A stretch of DNA of 64,000 bases. It comes from Methylococcales bacterium. GTDB taxonomy: Bacteria; Pseudomonadota; Gammaproteobacteria; Methylococcales; Methylomonadaceae. The stretch is taken from NCBI GenBank assembly GCA_028715725.1, contig JAQURG010000009.1:35326-99325 (forward strand). Direction: 5' to 3'. Positions 25,780 through 32,997 of the stretch are shown here, in pieces; positions within the stretch are counted from its first letter, which is position 1; every line of letters starts with the position of its first letter. Below the pieces are notes generated by a model that was not told the origin of the DNA, ran no database searches, and was given only the letters and a program-made list of their open reading frames with translations. The position numbers and the translations under genes are program-made.

Positions 25780-27263
25780 GCCTGTTCTCCTTCCAGGCCT
25801 GCTTCAGCCATACTGACTGCACGGAAGATGGCGCGGCCTTTATTCATGGTTTCATCCCATTCATTTCCGGGCACGGAATCATAAACGATGCCGGCGCCCG
25901 CTTGTATATGTAAAATATTGTTTTTAATGACAGCTGTCCTGATTGCAATGGCGGTATCCAGGTTGCCCGACCAAGCTATATAACCGACTGCGCCGGCATA
26001 AACGCCGCGTTTGACAGGTTCCAGTTCATCAATAATTTCCATGGCGCGTATTTTGGGCGCGCCGCTAACCGTTCCGGCAGGGAAGGTCGCCGCCAGCACA
26101 TCAAAGGCATTTTTACCCTGCTGTAGCGTTCCGGTAACATTGGAGACGATGTGCATGACATGGGAATAGCGTTCGACGATCATTTTATCGGTCAGTTGCA
26201 CGCTGCCGATTTCTGCAACGCGTCCGGCATCATTGCGGCCCAGATCAATCAGCATCAAGTGCTCCGCCAGTTCTTTCGGGTCTGCCAACAAGTCATGTTC
26301 CAGGGCAATATCCTGTTCAGGCGTTGCCCCACGCCGGCGTGTTCCGGCAATCGGACGCACAGTCACCGTATTATCTTCCAGCCTGACTAGTATTTCCGGC
26401 GACGAGCCGACGATATGAAAATCGTCCAGATTCAGATAGAACATATAAGGCGAAGGATTCAGGCAACGCAAGGCGCGGTATAAATTCAGCGGCGACGCGG
26501 TATAAGGAATAGACAGTCGCTGCGATAATACTACCTGCATGATATCGCCGTCGGTGATGTAGTCCTTGGCTTTCAGTACGGCATCTTCAAAGCCCTGTTG
26601 GGTAAAGCCCGAGACAAAATCAGCTTCTTCTATCTTGCAGGGCTTGGCATGTTTTTCGGGCACGGCTTGCATTTCACGCAGCTTGACAGCCAGCTCGGAC
26701 ACTCGCGCCACGGCACGATGATAAGCATCGGCTTCTTCCGGATTAGCGTGGGTCAGCAACAATACCTTGCCGGACAAATTATCAAACACCAGTATTTCTT
26801 CCGACACCATCAGCAAGATGTCAGGAGTCCCTAAAGGGTCCGGCTTTTCAGTTCGCCGTAGACGCGGCTCAATATAAGAAATCGTTTCATAGCCGAAATA
26901 GCCGACCAGGCCGCCGTTAAAACGCGGTAATTCGGCAATATCCGGTACTTTATAACGTTGTTTGAACTGTTCGATCCAGTCCAGCGGATTGTCGTGCGTG
27001 ACTGACTCCAGCAGTTCACCATTTTGTTCCAGACGAATTTGGTTGCCGCTGATTTTAACAATTGTTTTACAGGGCAACCCGATGATCGAATAACGACCCC
27101 ATTGCTCACCGCCGTGAACAGATTCAAATAAATAGGAATACGCGCCATCAGCCAGTTTCAAATAAGCGCTTAATGGTGTATCCAGATCAGCCAAGACTTC
27201 ACGGCTAACCGGGATACGGTTGTAGCCTTGTTGGGCATAGTGATTAAATTGTTCAGGGGTCAT
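25776..27263 (-). CDS. trpE: Anthranilate synthase component I
   Basis: A 495-residue enzyme converting chorismate and ammonia to anthranilate, the first step of tryptophan synthesis. The N-terminal regulatory domain includes [16 protein letters not shown], with the tryptophan-feedback-type serine region. The chorismate-binding domain contains [31 protein letters not shown] and [21 protein letters not shown] use the ATG at 27261-27263 ([18 protein letters not shown]); an in-frame ATG 27 bp upstream would overlap the PIN gene. trpE begins 4 bp after that gene's stop, so the decayed VapBC pair is directly upstream. No trp leader peptide is visible. Confidence 0.95.
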   Translation of the reverse strand: MTPEQFNHYAQQGYNRIPVSREVLADLDTPLSAYLKLADGAYSYLFESVHGGEQWGRYSIIGLPCKTIVKISGNQIRLEQNGELLESVTHDNPLDWIEQFKQRYKVPDIAELPRFNGGLVGYFGYETISYIEPRLRRTEKPDPLGTPDILLMVSEEILVFDNLSGKVLLLTHANPEEADAYHRAVARVSELAVKLREMQAVPEKHAKPCKIEEADFVSGFTQQGFEDAVLKAKDYITDGDIMQVVLSQRLSIPYTASPLNLYRALRCLNPSPYMFYLNLDDFHIVGSSPEILVRLEDNTVTVRPIAGTRRRGATPEQDIALEHDLLADPKELAEHLMLIDLGRNDAGRVAEIGSVQLTDKMIVERYSHVMHIVSNVTGTLQQGKNAFDVLAATFPAGTVSGAPKIRAMEIIDELEPVKRGVYAGAVGYIAWSGNLDTAIAIRTAVIKNNILHIQAGAGIVYDSVPGNEWDETMNKGRAIFRAVSMAEAGLEGEQA

Positions 27264-27267
27264 GGTG

Positions 27268-27648
27268 TTATTCAAATAGTTGTAAATCAATGACTTGATT
27301 TAATAAGCAAAAATGCTTATCCAGTGAATAAATGGCGCGGTTATGTTGTTTTGAATTTTGAGCGATAAGCAAGTCTGGAATACCTACGCCATTAATACCC
27401 GCATTTAAACAATCTGTTTGCCATTGAATAATTTCAGACCAATCTATTTTCAAGGGTAACAGTGTTATGCTTCGCAATAATTCAACACAATGTGTTGCTT
27501 TTTTGGCAATTAAAAAAGGTACTAATTTTGTAATGACAATATCATTGATAACGACCAAATTATCTTCGAGTAGACTATCCAATTTGGTAGAGTTAGCGCC
27601 ACTTATAAAATAATCAATCCAAATGGAAGTATCAACCAGAATGTGCAT
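27268..27648 (-). CDS. PIN-domain VapC-like toxin, probably inactive
   Basis: A 126-residue PIN-domain protein starting [14 protein letters not shown]. The first catalytic aspartate is Asp6, a later one lies in [12 protein letters not shown], and another acidic residue in IYSLDKHF. At the position where relatives have the second acidic residue (xxExIPF), this protein has ITKLVPF with Lys41. If the alignment from memory is right, metal binding is impaired. PIN toxins cleave RNA. Its antitoxin gene just upstream is frameshifted. It ends 4 bp before trpE and may be maintained only by read-through of the operon. Confidence 0.75.
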   Translation of the reverse strand: MHILVDTSIWIDYFISGANSTKLDSLLEDNLVVINDIVITKLVPFLIAKKATHCVELLRSITLLPLKIDWSEIIQWQTDCLNAGINGVGIPDLLIAQNSKQHNRAIYSLDKHFCLLNQVIDLQLFE

Positions 27649-27837
27649 TGCAGTTTCTAAGTAAATCAATATCCATATCAAGATTAACTTTGCCTTTATA
27701 AGCCCTTAATTCTGCGACTTTATTTTTTTTAATCAGCTCTTGCAGAGCTAATTTAATAACTTCAGTTTTCGTTTTGATATCAGTTAATTGCATAGCTCTT
27801 TCATTAACTCATCGGGTAAATCAAGCGTTGTTTTCAT
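27632..27837 (-). pseudogene. Frameshifted VapB-type antitoxin
   Basis: From the ATG at 27835-27837 the frame reads MKTTLDLPDELMKELCN and stops at 27784-27786. A second frame starting at 27793 (MQLTDIKTKTEVIKLALQE) continues for 53 codons, ending at 27632 inside the PIN gene. Joined by restoring one base near 27793-27797, the two give a standard VapB ribbon-helix-helix antitoxin of the type MKTTLDLP...AMQLTDIKTKTEVI. A one-base loss in that place is the simplest explanation. The second frame has its own ATG, so a shortened product lacking the DNA-binding strand could still be made. Confidence 0.7.
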
Positions 27838-27869
27838 TTTTGTAGGCCTTCTATTGTGGTTAACCGGGT

Positions 27870-27961
27870 AGCAAGTAGCCTCGATGTAACGTAGTGGAAT
27901 CGAGGATAATCGGGTGTCTCCACGCCCTCGATTCCGTTTTACTCCATCGAGGCTACTTGCT
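27870..27961. repeat. 92-bp hairpin repeat (REP-like), copy 1
   Basis: AGCAAGTAGCCTCGATG at 27870-27886 is an exact inverted repeat of CATCGAGGCTACTTGCT at 27945-27961. Inside it, GGAATCGAGG pairs with CCTCGATTCC, so the whole unit folds into one long interrupted stem. The layout resembles the common proteobacterial repeat with GTAGCC(C/T)GGATG...CATCC(A/G)GGCTAC arms. A GCGGATT-GCTAGC-style hairpin follows directly at 27971-27986. It separates the VapBC remnant from the kinase gene. Confidence 0.75.
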
Positions 27962-27996
27962 CTCCGTTGATGGCGGATTGCTAGCGCAAATCCGAC

Positions 27997-28887
27997 TTAC
28001 AGGTTAGGAGTATGTAGATCACGCCAAAATTCCATAGCACTTGCAGTTCGGTAAACTACATGACGACGGAGGGCTTTTTCCAATGCAAAACTGTAAGGCG
28101 TAGGTAGTTCAAGTGCCATTTCGCGAGGTTTACCATCAATTATTTCTTGCGCTGTGAATTTCATCTCTTTAGAGTAAGCCAATTGAAGAAATAGTAATCC
28201 GATGTGATAAATATCAAGGCGATGATCAATTGGACCAAACTCGGGGCTGTTTAATATTTCTGGTGGCAACATCCATTGTGCCATAGTATTTTTAGCATCC
28301 ATTTCATCAAGGAGTTTTGCTATACCCAGGTCTCCAAGTTTAAACTGAAGAACTTTTTGATTATCTGGATTTAACTCGTCTTTAACAAATGTTGCAAAAA
28401 CGTTTCCAGGATGAATGTCTTGATGCGCGAAATTATGAATATGTAAATAGTGAACAGCTTGTAACAATCCGCGTGCAATTCCCATTAGCCAAATTTGACC
28501 ATTAAAGTTTTCAATTGTAAATAGATTGGTAATTGGGGAGTGACAAAGCTCAGTAATTATGTAGAACGTATCACGGTACTCAAAAGCATCATAAACGAAT
28601 GTGATATATGGATTGCGCAGTTGAAGTAATTTTATAAACTCTCTTTCTGCTGAATCCTTAACCTCTTCGTAGGTTTCTATTGGTTTGAGTACCTTGACTG
28701 CAAGATCGTTTTCCCAAACGTCCTTGCAAGAGTAGACGATGCCAAAATTACCTTCACCAATTTTATTTCCTATGGTGTAGCTGTTTCCAGTTGCTAGACT
28801 TGTAATGACCTCTCCAATAGTCGGTTGAGTCGCTTGTTTTGTTCCAGTAATTAGTGTGTTTAAACTTATTGGATGTATGTCAGACAT
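27997..28887 (-). CDS. Serine/threonine protein kinase (Hanks type), soluble
   Basis: A 296-residue Hanks-type kinase. The glycine loop is IGEGNFGIVYSC, the ATP-binding Lys in LAVKVLKP, the alpha-C Glu near EREFIKLL, the catalytic loop FAHQDIHPGNVF (HxD with Gln instead of Arg, so it is an RD-minus form) and the metal loop LGDLGIAKL in place of DFG. The APE motif appears as LPPEILN. There is no membrane anchor or PASTA domain. It would phosphorylate an unknown target. The gene lies between two copies of the hairpin repeat, together with the small membrane protein at 29066, suggesting a mobile or accessory pair. Confidence 0.85.
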   Translation of the reverse strand: MSDIHPISLNTLITGTKQATQPTIGEVITSLATGNSYTIGNKIGEGNFGIVYSCKDVWENDLAVKVLKPIETYEEVKDSAEREFIKLLQLRNPYITFVYDAFEYRDTFYIITELCHSPITNLFTIENFNGQIWLMGIARGLLQAVHYLHIHNFAHQDIHPGNVFATFVKDELNPDNQKVLQFKLGDLGIAKLLDEMDAKNTMAQWMLPPEILNSPEFGPIDHRLDIYHIGLLFLQLAYSKEMKFTAQEIIDGKPREMALELPTPYSFALEKALRRHVVYRTASAMEFWRDLHTPNL

Positions 28888-28975
28888 AGGTTATTAATTT
28901 TGAGAATAAACGGAGTTTAAATGCTTTTTGTTGAAGATTCACAAATAGAAATATTTATGTTGAAAATGAAATTAC

Positions 28976-29066
28976 AGCAAGCAGCACGCATGAAGCAACG
29001 TAGAATGCGGGATAGTTCATACCACAATTCCCCCCTATTCCGTTTCACTCATGCGGGCTTCTTGCT
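28976..29066. repeat. 91-bp hairpin repeat (REP-like), copy 2
   Basis: AGCAAGCAGCACGCATGA at 28976-28993 is inversely repeated, with two mismatches, by TCATGCGGGCTTCTTGCT at 29049-29066. The inner parts (GCAACGTAGAATGCGGG and CTATTCCGTTTCACTC) line up with the same positions of copy 1 about 1.1 kb away. The stems differ in sequence but keep pairing, which points to a structured repeat family under compensatory change. The right end coincides with the stop codon of the small membrane protein gene. Confidence 0.65.
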
Positions 29067-29299
29067 CACTTCCAAATTAGCAGTGCCGTAAGAAGAGCTA
29101 CCAAGATGAAGAGCAGGCGACGTATGGATGTGAGCTGCTCATTTACGGATGAAAGGTATGAAACCATAAGAACAATATCTTCGCGCCCGTGAACGACGGC
29201 CTGCCGCACTTGAACTGGGTCGTATTCCTGAGCAGAACTGCGTTCATCGTTACGAGTCATTGACTGAAGTTGTCCCGCTTTCTTGTCGTATTCATTCAT
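29066..29299 (-). CDS. Small tail-anchored membrane protein
   Basis: A 77-residue protein: a hydrophilic N-terminal part (MNEYDKKAGQLQSMTRNDE) with a helical middle region, then one C-terminal membrane segment RRLLFILVALLTALLIWK. No family is recognised. It lies upstream of the kinase gene on the same strand with 178 bp between them that contain hairpin copy 2. It could be a membrane partner of the kinase, but nothing beyond position supports that. Confidence 0.55.
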   Translation of the reverse strand: MNEYDKKAGQLQSMTRNDERSSAQEYDPVQVRQAVVHGREDIVLMVSYLSSVNEQLTSIRRLLFILVALLTALLIWK

Positions 29300-29496
29300 C
29301 GGCTCTCCCAGTTTCGTTGCTCTAATTAATTACAGACATCCTAATAGACGCAAAGCATCACGTCACCGGCTTGTCTAACTGATTATAAAAATATAAAATT
29401 ATTTTAATTTCAATTACATAGCTAATGTAAATATGCAGGTTGGTTTACGCTATCGTTAACCCAGCCTACAAAGCTGCGTTTAGTACATTCTACGAG

Positions 29497-29976
29497 CTAA
29501 CATATCTCAACTATATGAGGAAATTCATTAAAGATAAGGCTATGCTCCAGTTCGCCTGTGTTTTTGTAAAATTTCATTGTCCCCGTAGAATCACACACCC
29601 AAAATTCTTTACAGCCTCTGGCAAAATAAAGCTCTTTTTTTTCATCCATCTCTGCGGTGGTATTTGACGGTGAAAAAATTTCAACACATATTTCAGGCGC
29701 TTCGATAAAGGGCGTCATATCTTTGTTGGTTTGGATAAACTGACTTGAAGCCCAGGCAACATCTGCCACTTTTGTGCCTTCACTGGTTTCTACTGAACAC
29801 TCCGCAATCACTGTGCCTGTTTGCATAAGTCGGCTAAGCAGGGCAACGATTTTTGCCTGGTAGATTCCATGCCTGTTTGTTGCCGGACTCATGACTATAT
29901 TTCCCCATTTATCAGTCTGAATTTTGTAAGGTAAATTTGCTAATACGGGATTTTCACAAATACTTGCCCAATTCAT
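29497..29976 (-). CDS. Uma2 family (DUF820) PD-(D/E)xK protein
   Basis: A 159-residue protein of the Uma2/DUF820 family, a restriction-endonuclease-like fold abundant in cyanobacteria and some proteobacteria. The core is VADVAWAS (metal-binding Asp), PEICVEIFSPSNT (Glu) and KKELYFARGCKEFWVCD, with Lys in the final motif. The ATG at 29976 has GGTGG upstream; an in-frame ATG at 30048 would add 24 residues of uncertain value. Family members are predicted nucleases but most remain untested, and many are linked to transposable elements. It is a single gene. Confidence 0.82.
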   Translation of the reverse strand: MNWASICENPVLANLPYKIQTDKWGNIVMSPATNRHGIYQAKIVALLSRLMQTGTVIAECSVETSEGTKVADVAWASSQFIQTNKDMTPFIEAPEICVEIFSPSNTTAEMDEKKELYFARGCKEFWVCDSTGTMKFYKNTGELEHSLIFNEFPHIVEIC

Positions 29977-30067
29977 AAAATTATCCACCAAGAATTCAAT
30001 TAAAGCTGTAAAGCTGTAAGACGGATTCGCCCTCAGGCAATCCGTCATTTTACGATTGATATGGTTT

Positions 30068-30112
30068 GGCGGTTTGCTAGCGCAACTCGTTAGAGCACGA
30101 AGTGAAACCGCC
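30068..30112. repeat. 45-bp hairpin element
   Basis: GGCGGTTT at 30068-30075 pairs with AAACCGCC at 30105-30112. The loop contains GCTAGCGCAA, which also occurs right after hairpin copy 1 (27974-27986, GGATTGCTAGCGCAAATCC). These are two instances of a short structured repeat, here placed just after rpe and before the Uma2 gene. Confidence 0.5.
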
Positions 30113-30129
30113 TTGCAAATTGCTATGCT

Positions 30130-30801
30130 CTAAACTGCCAACGCCAATTCCGCGCGCATGTCATCAATGACTTTTTTGTAATCAGGCTGGCTGAAAATTG
30201 CAGAACCCGCAACAAAAGTATCTGCGCCTGCGGCTTTAATTTCGCGAATATTGTCGGTTTTTACGCCGCCGTCGATTTCCAGACGAATGTTAAAACCGCT
30301 TGCATCGATTTTTTGTCTGACTTGACGCAGTTTATCAAGTGCTGAAGGTATGAAAGATTGGCCGCCAAAACCTGGGTTAACCGACATCAACAAAATCATA
30401 TCCAGTTTATCCATTACATAATCAAGATACTGCAATGGAGTGCCCGGATTAAATACCAGCCCGGCTTTACAGCCGGAATCTTTAATTAATTGCAGGGTGC
30501 GGTCAATATGCACAGAGGCTTCGGGATGGAAAGTGATGATACTGGCGCCGGCTTTGGCAAAATCCGGTATCAGCCGGTCTACTGGTTCGACCATTAAATG
30601 CACATCGATCGGTGCAGTCACCCCATGCTTTCTCAGTGCCTCGCAAACTAATGGCCCGATGGTCAAATTAGGTACGAAATGGTTATCCATAACATCAAAA
30701 TGCACAACATCGGCGCCAGCTTTTAGAACATTATCAACTTCTTCACCCAATTTTGCGAAATTAGCTGACAGGATGGAGGGGGCAATCCAGTTTTCGTTCA
30801 T
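30130..30801 (-). CDS. rpe: Ribulose-phosphate 3-epimerase
   Basis: A 223-residue TIM-barrel enzyme interconverting ribulose-5-phosphate and xylulose-5-phosphate in the pentose phosphate or ribulose monophosphate pathway. Motifs are [15 protein letters not shown], the metal-site [50 protein letters not shown] and [12 protein letters not shown] with the phosphate loop [13 protein letters not shown]. In a type I methanotroph it would feed the regeneration of ribulose-5-phosphate for formaldehyde fixation, as inference. It is monocistronic. Confidence 0.97.
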   Translation of the reverse strand: MNENWIAPSILSANFAKLGEEVDNVLKAGADVVHFDVMDNHFVPNLTIGPLVCEALRKHGVTAPIDVHLMVEPVDRLIPDFAKAGASIITFHPEASVHIDRTLQLIKDSGCKAGLVFNPGTPLQYLDYVMDKLDMILLMSVNPGFGGQSFIPSALDKLRQVRQKIDASGFNIRLEIDGGVKTDNIREIKAAGADTFVAGSAIFSQPDYKKVIDDMRAELALAV

Positions 30802-31133
30802 ATGGTTATCCTCTGTATAAAAATAATTTATTATATCTTTTTTTTCTTGCTTGATCTTGTTATAGCATAATGCAGCTCGCCATCATACAGGAAAACCGGG
30901 CGGATTAAATATGCATCTCTTTTAGTTTTATAGCACCGGTGTAAAGACAGCTGGGCAATATAAATAGTTTGTATACGAATCTGGCATCCAGCCAAAATAG
31001 CGGATTTGATGCATTCCAGCCTCGGGCAACTAAACAAAAGCCTGAATATGTGGCTGTAGTCCGATGAGTATTGCTACTAGAACTTGTTGGTTTATTCATA
31101 TATTATTCACAAAGAAACTAACTTTCAGGATCA
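30802..31133. other. Divergent intergenic region, rpe / TPR gene
   Basis: About 330 bp carrying the promoters of rpe and of the TPR protein. Short frames on the minus strand have no family resemblance. A T-rich run TATATCTTTTTTTTCTTGC is near 30833-30851. I see no riboswitch-like conserved structure. Confidence 0.35.
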
Positions 31134-31136
31134 TTG

Positions 31137-31745
31137 GTGAATACGCTAAGTGGTTTAGCCTGGATATCTAATCTGGAAAACCTGGAAATGCTTGTGTTTG
31201 TTGCAGGAGGTTTAACTCTAGCGACTATAATAACTATGCGCGTGTGGAAATTGTCTTTGCACTTTTCCGAGACAAGAAGTCTCCGCAAGCTCGCAGAGAT
31301 GCATTATAAGAATGGCCAGTATGCCAAAGCCGAGCCTCTCTATCAGCAGGCACTGGTGCACGCGCTTCAGGAAAAGGACCTCAGCAAGAGTCATCCCGAT
31401 GTGGCGCAAGGTCTGAATAATCTAGCGGAAATATATGCCGCACAAGGCCAGTTTGACAAGGCCGAGCCCCTCTACAAGCGGGCGCTGGTTATCTCGGAGA
31501 AAGCCTTCGGCCCACACCATCCCGAAGTGGCGCAGTGCCTCAACAACCTTGCGGTGCTGTATGATACGCTGGACCACTATATTAAAGCCGAACCGCTTTA
31601 CCGACAATCATTGGCCATTTGGGACAGGACTCTCGGACCTAATCATCCCAAAGTGGTGACCGCCCGCTTGAATTATGCGGCGTTGCTCAGGGAGCTTAAT
31701 GGAGCGGTTGAGCCAAAGTCGCAGGAAGTGTCCGGACACAGTTGA
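31137..31745 (+). CDS. Membrane-anchored TPR-repeat protein
   Basis: A protein of 202 residues with a single N-terminal membrane segment (LEMLVFVAGGLTLATIITM) and three kinesin-light-chain-type TPR units. The repeats are LAEMHYKNGQYAKAEPLYQQAL, then a copy with LAEIYAAQGQFDKAEPLY and a third with LAVLYDTLDHYIKAEPLY, the last two followed by FGPHHPEVA and LGPNHPKVV. Such repeats bind protein partners; no partner is apparent. The start is non-ATG: GTG at 31137, with AGGA at 31127-31130, or the adjacent TTG at 31134. It is a single gene. Confidence 0.72.
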   Translation: MNTLSGLAWISNLENLEMLVFVAGGLTLATIITMRVWKLSLHFSETRSLRKLAEMHYKNGQYAKAEPLYQQALVHALQEKDLSKSHPDVAQGLNNLAEIYAAQGQFDKAEPLYKRALVISEKAFGPHHPEVAQCLNNLAVLYDTLDHYIKAEPLYRQSLAIWDRTLGPNHPKVVTARLNYAALLRELNGAVEPKSQEVSGHS

Positions 31746-31830
31746 TCCATATTACTATATTTTGAGCAGACCGGACTTTCTCACCTGCTGGCCGACAATT
31801 AACGAGCGGTTGGGGCTTATACAACTGCAA

Positions 31831-32223
31831 TCAATTATTTTCCCGCTTCGGACTTTCGGGTTTTAAAAGCTCGGCAATAAGCTCAACTTGAGGCCTTATT
31901 TCAGCCGTCACGGGAATTTTCCATTCCTTTCCTACAATACGGGATAATAAATTATCCAGCCAGAGGCGGTTGGATTGTGCTTTTTGAACGATCAATCTGT
32001 AGGATTCCTCATCGCTGACGATGGCGAAATCTTCAAACCAGACCTCAATCGTTTCGGACTCGCCGGCAAGTTGTAGCTGTGTATAGGCTTTTCTCGCTTC
32101 AAGGTCAAAATTAAAATCTTTTAATTCTCCAATGCCTTTAAGGATTATATTTGCCACCCATATTATCAATGTATTGGGCGTCCATTTTATTACCGTTTTT
32201 ATCAAGCTGGATTTAAAACTCAT
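31831..32223 (-). CDS. Hypothetical membrane-anchored protein
   Basis: A 130-residue protein starting MSFKSSLIKTVIKWTPNTL. The N-terminus has one amphipathic or membrane-associated helix (TLIIWVANIILKGIGELKDF), then a predicted alpha/beta domain with YTQLQLAGESETIEVWFEDFAIVSDEESY. I do not recognise the family. The longer in-frame start at 32268 is possible. It ends convergently with the TPR gene about 85 bp away. Confidence 0.55.
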   Translation of the reverse strand: MSFKSSLIKTVIKWTPNTLIIWVANIILKGIGELKDFNFDLEARKAYTQLQLAGESETIEVWFEDFAIVSDEESYRLIVQKAQSNRLWLDNLLSRIVGKEWKIPVTAEIRPQVELIAELLKPESPKRENN

Positions 32224-32561
32224 GTTTAGCCTCATTCGGTATCGGATAGGGTTTATAATTTTAACCACTCTTTGCCGTGGTATGGCAAGTATTAAAATCC
32301 GGAATTCGGATAAATTACCGCCAGGACGGAAACAGTTGACTGTTAGCCCACGCGAAATCTGATAAACGGCGTTGATTGGAAAAGCTTGGCGGCGGATAGA
32401 ATAGGCGACTATTCAAGGTAAAACCGGGCATTTATGGGCTTTAAGCCGGGTTTACGCTCCAGTCGAGGACTCTTAACGACAGCCATTCTATTAGGCGGAA
32501 CAATATGATCCCGCTGTTACCGGTTTTCGGCCAAAACCTGATGGCTCAAATGCAAGACAAA
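32224..32561. other. Intergenic region without recognisable gene
   Basis: About 340 bp. No protein-like frame, repeat or terminator hairpin with a T-run was found. It lies between the hypothetical gene at 31831 and the end of the membrane-protein pair, both on the minus strand, and probably contains the promoter for the former. Confidence 0.3.
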
Positions 32562-32984
32562 TTATCGCAATAAACTTCCCACTCCGAAAGGGTAATTCTG
32601 CCATAGGGCCGCTAAACCGGCGGTCAGTATCGCTATTAGCATAAATACCGCCAATCCCGACAAGATCCGAAGGGCAATTTCATTTACGGGTCGAAATATG
32701 GCTAATGGTAATGATAGCGCCATTGCGGCCAAGACCGCGCCGATGATGGCGCATCCTGTTGACAACAGGCCTGTAATCATGGATGCACACCAGGGACATT
32801 GATGATCTGCTTCCGGTTTATTGAAATTACACCCGGCGTCCAACCCTGACCAGGGCGAATCACAGCCGCATTGAAATAGTAAGCCGCACAATGGCGTCAC
32901 GATTGTTAAGGTTGTGATTAAGGTTGCCGCCCCTGAAAGCGTCTTTGCATTAAGTTTTGAGTCTATTTTTTGTTTATTATGCAT
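32562..32984 (-). CDS. Small four-helix membrane protein, partner of the 1373-residue protein
   Basis: A 140-residue protein (MHNKQKIDSKLNAKT) with four hydrophobic segments. Between the first two lies a loop with several cysteines, LCGLLFQCGCDSPWSG, and CNFNKPEADHQCPWC, giving a Cys-rich extracytoplasmic loop that could bind metal or form disulfides. I prefer the ATG at 32984, 13 bp downstream of the large gene's stop, over an earlier in-frame start that overlaps it. Its position directly behind the large membrane protein suggests a joint role. Family unknown. Confidence 0.6.
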   Translation of the reverse strand: MHNKQKIDSKLNAKTLSGAATLITTLTIVTPLCGLLFQCGCDSPWSGLDAGCNFNKPEADHQCPWCASMITGLLSTGCAIIGAVLAAMALSLPLAIFRPVNEIALRILSGLAVFMLIAILTAGLAALWQNYPFGVGSLLR

Positions 32985-32997
32985 TAGTTTACAGGTA

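Noticed and set aside
27240..27300. Attenuator or leader peptide before trpE
   Set aside because: The space before trpE is only 4 bp after the PIN gene stop; no Trp-codon leader or alternative hairpins fit.
27870..29066. Insertion sequence with the two inverted-repeat units as ends
   Set aside because: No transposase is encoded between them; each unit is itself a complete hairpin, so they are repeats rather than IS termini.
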